This document shows positions 62,357 to 64,000 of a stretch of DNA of 64,000 nucleotides, in pieces. The notes under the pieces are model-generated. The model made no database searches. It worked only from the letters and a program-made list of their open reading frames with translations, and was not told the DNA's origin. Location of the stretch: positions 124,001 to 188,000 of the forward strand of contig JADNYV010000011.1 in assembly GCA_015501055.1 (NCBI GenBank). The letters run 5' to 3'. This DNA comes from Mucidula mucida (Eukaryota; Basidiomycota; Agaricomycetes; Agaricales; Physalacriaceae). A program made the position numbers and the translations under genes. How positions within the stretch are numbered: position 1 is the first letter of the stretch; every line of letters starts with the position of its first letter.

Positions 62357-63859
62357 ATGGCACGGGTACCTTTTATCGGCCGCCTTTCCGTGCGCGAGCA
62401 CGTCTGGCTCGTACTTGGCTTCCTGTTCCTCGCGGTTGAAGGCCTGCTGAGCCTCATCATTCTTTGCCTTCCCAAGCCAGTAATAAACTGGTTCTACAAA
62501 CGCTCACGCTACATCTTCAACAATTACATTGTGCGGCAGCCAAAGGTCCATACGGCGGAGCGTGCGGCGTCGGACCGCGTTCTGCGTGCGATGGACTTTC
62601 AGGAGCTCTGCGATATATACGGATACACGCCAGAGGAGCACGTAGTGCTAACCAAGGACGGCTATCTTCTCGGTCTTCATAGGCTTCCATCCAAGGCTGG
62701 TAAGCAGAAAACCAGCCCGGGCACGAGTACTGGCAAACCGGTCGTGTACCTGCACCATGGGCTCTTGATGAACAGCGAAATTTGGATATGCCTGACCGAC
62801 GCCGAGCGTTGCCTTCCGTTCAGGCTGGTTGAGGCTGGATTTGATGTCTGGTTGGGCAACAACCGGTCCGTATCCTCGTCTAAGGTCTACCCCGCATTCT
62901 GACTTTGTCGCAGAGGCAATAAATACTCCAAGAAATCGATTCACTATAATCCAAACTCGACTAAATTCTGGGACTTTAGGTGAGTTTCACGCGCTTCATT
63001 AGACGTTCTCTGCTAATTGGTTTGCAGCATTGACGATTTTGCATGGCACGATATACCCGATTCAATACAATACATTCTCGACACAACGAAAGTAGACAAG
63101 GTCAACTATATTGGCTTCAGTCAAGGCACTGCGCAAGCCTTTGCCGCACTCAGCATCCATCCTCAGCTCAATGAACGCATCAACGTATTCATCGCCCTTG
63201 CTCCTGCCATGAGTCCTGCTGGACTCTCCCAGCCGATCGTAGACGCTCTTATGAAGACCAACCCCACCCTCCTCTTCTTATTCTTCGGCCGAAAATCTCT
63301 CTTCTCGTCCGCCATCATGTGGCAGGCCATCCTCTATCCACCCATCTTCGCCAGTGTCATCGACCAGTGCCTCATCATCCTGTTCAATTGGCGCAGTGCC
63401 AACATATCTTGGTACCAGAAAATCTGCGCATACGCTCATCTCTACTCGTTCGCGTCGACAAAGGCTGTAGTGCATTGGTTCCAGATCATGCGCAATGCAT
63501 CATTCTTGATGTACGATGACGATACGACGAGCATGTCTCCTGTGGCGCGGACGTCTGTTCGGACTTACAAGCCAGCGCGTTTCCCCACAAAGAACATTGT
63601 GACGCCGATCGTGTTGATGTATGGAGATCAAGATAGTTTGGTGGATATCGATGTCATGGTGGATCAGCTGCCCAAGCATACAGTGGTCAGAAGGTTGGAG
63701 GGTTACGAGCATCTGGACATTCTGTGGGGCAAGGACGTTGACAAGGATGTGATTCCGCACGTGTTGGATACGTTGAAGGCGTATCAGCCGATGAAAAACG
63801 GGAAATCGCATGTCAACGGACATATGGACGACTCTGCATCAGTTGTTTCGGATTATTAG
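62357..63859 (+). CDS. Steryl ester hydrolase / acid-lipase-type alpha/beta hydrolase
   Basis: ATG 62357 (ccATGg). The N-terminus has a strong membrane anchor (VWLVLGFLFLAVEGLLSLII), then YGYTPEEHVVLTKDGYLLGL, the lid-type acid lipase start, and VVYLHHGLLMNSEIW. After an intron at 62870-62914 come RGNKYSKKSIHYNP and, after a second intron (about 62981-63028), SIDDFAWHDIPDSIQYIL. The nucleophile elbow is IGFSQG (Ser), Asp is in YGDQDSLVDIDVM and His in GYEHLDILWGKD. The order and anchor match yeast Yeh1/Yeh2/Tgl1 steryl ester hydrolases, which free sterols from lipid droplets or at the plasma membrane. About 470 residues, intact. The polar Ser-rich C-terminus ends VVSDY. Confidence 0.88.
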
Positions 63860-64000
63860 ATATGAATTCTCGTATACTGTACACTTAATATTCATCATCG
63901 CTTTGACAACGCGACTGCGGTTTGCTTAGACGCCACGAGAGTCATGTGAGCGTGAGTCGAAACTTAATCTGTCCATCTCACCACCATCATGCAAATAACC
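63860..64000. other. 3' flank of the lipase gene to window end
   Basis: No gene visible. Confidence 0.5.

Overview
The window looks like nuclear DNA of a mushroom-forming basidiomycete (Agaricomycetes). Genes are dense and on both strands. Coding regions are cut by many 45-65 bp GT-AG introns. Several families are typical of this class: a Clp1-like protein, a DUF6534 membrane protein, a Kre9/Knh1-type Ser/Thr-rich GPI protein, KDZ transposases with CxC cysteine clusters, and a PEX1 and a Dsc3 with fungal features. All product names come from reading the translations against remembered family motifs; no search was run.

Layout. 1-1.1 kb: 3' part of a hAT transposase. 1.7-5.5 kb (-): PX-domain AGC-type kinase, copy 1, with three frameshifts. 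7.2-8.8 kb: BAHD-type acyltransferase. 9.1-10.4 kb: archaemetzincin-like protease. 10.8-14.5 kb (-): peroxisomal AAA-ATPase PEX1. 14.8-16.4 kb: broken cytochrome P450. 17.7-20.0 kb: EgtB-like DinB/FGE protein without a methyltransferase domain. 20.8-21.7 kb: GPI-anchored wall protein. 23.7-24.3 kb: small Cys-rich protein. 24.76-31.07 kb: a 6.3 kb DNA transposon. 31.8-33.1 kb: DUF6534 protein. 33.7-36.4 kb: divergent DSC3 and VPS62-like genes. 37.2-41.6 kb: two RRM-like paralogues and a fragment around a multi-pass membrane protein. 42.2-43.2 kb: Clp1-like. 44.2-46.9 kb: Spt21/Ams2-like. 47.1-48.7 kb (-) and 52.5-54.3 kb (+): two GH28 polygalacturonases. Between them lie a membrane protein (-) and TFIIIA (+), which start 47 bp apart. 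54.5-58.2 kb (-): kinase copy 2, intact. 60.0-62.0 kb: GH15-CBM20 glucoamylase with lesions. 62.4-63.9 kb: steryl ester hydrolase.

The most striking object is the transposon at 24764-31074. It has 31-bp inverted repeats near its ends (two mismatches), is flanked by a 9-bp direct repeat (GACGCGACG), and interrupts a host reading frame that becomes continuous when the element and one repeat copy are removed in thought. It carries a KDZ transposase with CxC5/CxC6-type cysteine clusters and, convergent to it, a protein with Cys-rich N-terminal modules and a C-terminal RTC4-like domain. Its right end holds a perfect 128-bp tandem duplication full of CATATGCGCG-type palindromes.

A second theme is single-base lesions in several genes: kinase copy 1, the P450, the Spt21-like gene, polygalacturonase 2, the glucoamylase and the KDZ gene. 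They may be real decay after duplication or uncorrected indels in the assembly. PEX1, TFIIIA, DSC3, the BAHD enzyme, the EgtB-like gene, kinase copy 2 and the lipase read cleanly.
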